A stretch of DNA of 64,000 bases from Bin52 sp965243345 (GTDB lineage: Bacteria; Pseudomonadota; Alphaproteobacteria; Thalassobaculales; Thalassobaculaceae), in contig CBDEUR010000003.1 of NCBI GenBank assembly GCA_965243345.1, forward strand, positions 3,162,001 through 3,226,000, read 5' to 3'. The position numbers and the translations under genes were made by a program. The notes below the pieces were generated by a model. It was given only the letters and a program-made list of their open reading frames with translations, did no database searches and was not told the DNA's origin. Positions 61,653-64,000 of this stretch are shown here, one piece after another. Each line of letters opens with the position of its first letter. Position 1 is the stretch's first letter.

Positions 61653-63287
61653 ATGCACGTTCCGCCACCTGTCCGCCGTGACTCAACCTATTTCAGCTAT
61701 CCCGAGTTTCCCTTTGAACCGCCGCCGGAGACAGCCGGAACCTCAATCCTGCATGACGTGATCGTAATCGGGGGCGGACCAGTCGGGCTCACCTGTGCCC
61801 TCGAGCTTGCACGCTTCGGCGTGCGTCCGGTGGTGGTGGAGTCAAAGCGCACACTGTCCGACGGCAGCCGGGCACTGTCGATCAGTGCCCGGAGCCAGCA
61901 GATCCTGCACGGCATCGGCATCGGCGAGCGCTTCCAGGCCAAGGCCCTGGGCTGGAGATTCGGGCGCTCGTTCTATCGAGACCGGGTCATCTTCCGGCTC
62001 GAGATGCCCGACGATCCGGACGAACGCTTCGGCCCGATGTCGAACCTCCAACAGTGCTACCTCGAACTCTATCTGGCCGACAGGTTGCGCGAGCAGAGCC
62101 CCGCCGGCATCCGCTGGCAGACACGGATGGACGGCCTGTTGCAGCTCGATGACCGTATCGTGGTGCGTCTTGACACGCCGCAGGGCCCGTACGAGGCGCA
62201 TGCCAGATACGTGATCGCCGCCGACGGCGCACACAGCACGGTGCGGGAGTGCCTCGACCTGAAAATGCGGGGCACCTCCTACGAGGGACTCTACCTGATC
62301 GCCGACATCCGGATCGACGCCAGCCTGCCGGCGGAACGCCACGCCTGGTTCGACCCGGTCTCGAACCGGGACTCCACGGTGCTCATGCACAAGCAACCCG
62401 ACGGTCTGTGGCGCATCGACTACCAGTTGCGGCCGGACGAGGACCCCCGGGAAGAACTGGCGCCGGAACGCATCAGGTCACGCATCGACGCGCATCTTGC
62501 AATGATCGGCGAGCACGCGCCCTGGCGTCTCGACTGGTATTCGCTGTACCGGGCCCACTGCCTGTGTCTCGACGACTATCGCTGCGGGCGGGTGTTTCTT
62601 GCAGGTGATGCCGCGCACCTGGTTCCGATCTTCGGCGTACGCGGCCTGAACTCCGGGCTTGCGGATGCCAACAACCTGGGCTGGAAACTGGCCGATGTTC
62701 TGTCGGGCGCCGCGGACCCGGCACTGCTCGACAGCTACAGCGAGGAACGTCGCTCCGCAACGCTGGAGATTTTCGCGCAGGCCGCCAAGAGCACCGCCTT
62801 CATGACGCCACCGACCCCCGGCCACGCACTGATACGGGATGCGGCGCTGTCGCTCGCCTGCTCCCGGCCCTGGGCCGGGGAACTCGCCGATCCGCGCCAG
62901 TCACGTCCCCATGACTACGCCGATGGTCCGCTTTCGGCTCCCGGTGACGATGATGCACTTTTTGGCGACGGTCCCGCCGTCGGCGCCCTGGCACCGGATG
63001 TCCGGCTTGCACAGGACCTCTACCTACTCGACCAGGTCGGTCCCGGGCCGACCCTGCTCGTCTTTGGCTCCCGGCCCGTGCAGACGGCGAACTGTGCGGC
63101 GCGGCAGGTCCGGATAGGGAGGCACGGCGGCGATGTCGACGACCCGGAGGGACGGGTGTTCACCCGCTACGGCGCCACCAACGGAACCTGCTATCTTGTC
63201 CGCCCGGACGGTCACGTCGCCGGGCGCTGGCGTGTGCCCGATCCGGGTCGCATTGCACTCGCCATGGAAAGGCTTGCCGGACGATGA
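61653..63287 (+). CDS. FAD-dependent aromatic monooxygenase (MhpA/PheA type)
   Basis: A 544-residue class A flavoprotein hydroxylase. The FAD motif is VIVIGGGPVGLTCALELARFG near residue 36, the Asp-Gly motif YVIAADGAHSTVRE near residue 186, and the Gly-Asp motif FLAGDAAHLVPIFGVRGLNSGLADANNLGWKLA near residue 315. A C-terminal thioredoxin-like domain, typical of phenol and hydroxyphenylpropionate hydroxylases, follows (about 440-544). It would hydroxylate an aromatic ring with NAD(P)H and O2. DUF2783 follows, as in many such loci. Confidence 0.93.
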   Translation: MHVPPPVRRDSTYFSYPEFPFEPPPETAGTSILHDVIVIGGGPVGLTCALELARFGVRPVVVESKRTLSDGSRALSISARSQQILHGIGIGERFQAKALGWRFGRSFYRDRVIFRLEMPDDPDERFGPMSNLQQCYLELYLADRLREQSPAGIRWQTRMDGLLQLDDRIVVRLDTPQGPYEAHARYVIAADGAHSTVRECLDLKMRGTSYEGLYLIADIRIDASLPAERHAWFDPVSNRDSTVLMHKQPDGLWRIDYQLRPDEDPREELAPERIRSRIDAHLAMIGEHAPWRLDWYSLYRAHCLCLDDYRCGRVFLAGDAAHLVPIFGVRGLNSGLADANNLGWKLADVLSGAADPALLDSYSEERRSATLEIFAQAAKSTAFMTPPTPGHALIRDAALSLACSRPWAGELADPRQSRPHDYADGPLSAPGDDDALFGDGPAVGALAPDVRLAQDLYLLDQVGPGPTLLVFGSRPVQTANCAARQVRIGRHGGDVDDPEGRVFTRYGATNGTCYLVRPDGHVAGRWRVPDPGRIALAMERLAGR

Positions 63288-63336
63288 AGGCACAAGGATC
63301 CCGCCCGGGCGCACCGGGTGCGCGGAGGTCACCGCG

Positions 63337-63576
63337 ATGACGCTGGACCGGTCCGGGGTCGAGGACGTCTACGCAACCCTTGCCGATGCGATCGACGCTG
63401 TGGATCCGAACCACACGCAGCTGTTTCTCGCCAAGCTCGCATTGCTTCTTGCCTACACATGCGGTGATGTCGAGGCGGTGAAGGACGCGGTCGCGATCGC
63501 AAGCCGTGACCTCGAGGCGCCACCGGCGTCCGGCCCGCGCCTCCCCGTCGCAAGTGAACACGGCCTTGCCCGATGA
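63337..63576 (+). CDS. DUF2783-domain small protein
   Basis: A 79-residue helical protein with the family core DVYATLADAIDAVDPNHTQLFLAKLALLL. DUF2783 proteins accompany flavin-dependent aromatic hydroxylases in many proteobacteria; their role is unknown. GCGGAGG is well placed before the ATG at 63337. Its stop overlaps the next start (ATGA). Confidence 0.85.
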   Translation: MTLDRSGVEDVYATLADAIDAVDPNHTQLFLAKLALLLAYTCGDVEAVKDAVAIASRDLEAPPASGPRLPVASEHGLAR

Positions 63577-64000
63577 ACCCCGCATCCGACCCCCTGCTCT
63601 CTTCGTTCTCGATCCGGCATGTGCGGTTTCGCAACCGCATCATGAGTACGAGCCATGCCTGCGGCCTGGAACGGGACGGGATGCCCGGGGAAGCCTATCA
63701 GGCCTACCACGAGGAGAAGGCAAGGGGCGGACTAGCCCTCACCATGTTCGGTGGATCGTCCAACGTGGCGGCGGATTCCCCGTCGGTCTTCCGTCAGCTG
63801 AATGTCGGCATCGACGCGGTGATCCCGTACCTTCAGAAGTTCTCCGAGCGGATCCACGCGCAGGGTGCGCGGCTGATGTGCCAGATCACCCACCTGGGCC
63901 GGCGTGGCGAGCCCTACGCCGGACACTGGCTTCCGACCATTGCGCCAAGTCCGGTCAGGGAGACACTGCATCGCAGCATTCCCCGCGAAATGGACGAACA
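63573..64000 (+). CDS. NADH:flavin oxidoreductase (old yellow enzyme family), partial
   Basis: The first 142 residues of a TIM-barrel flavoenzyme cut by the window edge. They include PLLSSFSIRHVRFRNRIMSTSHA, with the FMN-contacting strand, and RLMCQITHLGRRGEPY, the conserved Gln-x-x-His strand. It is similar in layout to 2,4-dienoyl-CoA reductase/trimethylamine dehydrogenase-type proteins that carry an extra C-terminal NAD and FeS domain, which cannot be checked here. It is coupled to the DUF2783 gene. Confidence 0.88.
   Translation, partial: MNPASDPLLSSFSIRHVRFRNRIMSTSHACGLERDGMPGEAYQAYHEEKARGGLALTMFGGSSNVAADSPSVFRQLNVGIDAVIPYLQKFSERIHAQGARLMCQITHLGRRGEPYAGHWLPTIAPSPVRETLHRSIPREMDE

Overview
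The window is a high-GC chromosomal segment of an alphaproteobacterium, most likely in or near the Rhodospirillales. The evidence is the housekeeping gene order (DUF3576 lipoprotein - leuS - lptE; dapF / mtaB - ftsY), a short Gram-negative porin of the kind common in that order, and strong third-position GC bias. No rRNA, tRNA, CRISPR array or intact prophage was seen. Genes of sugar-acid, carboxylate and aromatic catabolism and of uptake (ABC family 5, TRAP, MFS, AGCS) dominate, which suits a nutritionally versatile heterotroph.

Layout. 0-2.2 kb: end of an unknown gene, a small cupin, ahcY and rpmB, with a near-consensus promoter ahead of rpmB. 2.4-7.9 kb: an MFS carrier, a glutathione S-transferase and an oligopeptide-type ABC transporter (binding protein plus two permeases, no ATPase). 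7.9-10.3 kb: a ribokinase-like PfkB kinase divergent from a ManC-like nucleotidyltransferase whose C-terminal cupin has lost its metal ligands. 10.7-11.4 kb: a FitAB/VapBC toxin-antitoxin pair. 11.4-16.1 kb: accessory DNA with a decayed nucleotidyltransferase gene, two tandem SDR paralogues and a truncated IS4-family transposase. 16.1-24.8 kb: a co-directional catabolic run (GMC oxidoreductase, TauD/TfdA dioxygenase, D-2-hydroxyacid dehydrogenase, M20 hydrolase, DUF1445 hydro-lyase) facing a complete TRAP transporter. 25-25.6 kb: a second VapBC pair whose message is probably leaderless. 26-29.4 kb: an erythronate/threonate-type pathway (four-carbon acid sugar kinase, hydroxypyruvate-isomerase-like OtnI, DenD).

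29.4-43.1 kb is the housekeeping core: xthA, a gentisate dioxygenase translationally coupled to ftsY and mtaB, then, after a 5-kb interruption, dapF, lptE, leuS and a DUF3576 lipoprotein. The interruption (about 33.6-38.5 kb) is AT-rich in its main part. It holds a multi-spanning putative GT-C glycosyltransferase, a short coupled reading frame, and a GT2 glycosyltransferase fused to a GtrA flippase-like domain. A remnant of an S24 (phage-repressor type) peptidase lies at its dapF edge. This reads as a compact Gtr-like envelope-glycosylation cassette, perhaps phage-derived, placed inside a conserved gene cluster; it is the most interesting part of the window.

43.3-52.6 kb: a porin with a clear terminator, a sulfotransferase, a YggS PLP-homeostasis protein, a secreted polysaccharide-lyase-like lipoprotein, an orphan AAA ATPase, an AGCS amino-acid symporter and a YkuD L,D-transpeptidase, separated by gene-poor stretches. 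52.8-64.0 kb: a fused 5-oxoprolinase/hydantoinase divergent from a catabolic cluster (TauD/TfdA dioxygenase, GntR regulator, Rieske oxygenase, MFS carrier, polysaccharide-deacetylase-family hydrolase, MhpA-type flavin monooxygenase, DUF2783 protein, old-yellow-enzyme reductase running off the end). The last group looks like one pathway for an aromatic or cyclic substrate that cannot be named from sequence alone.
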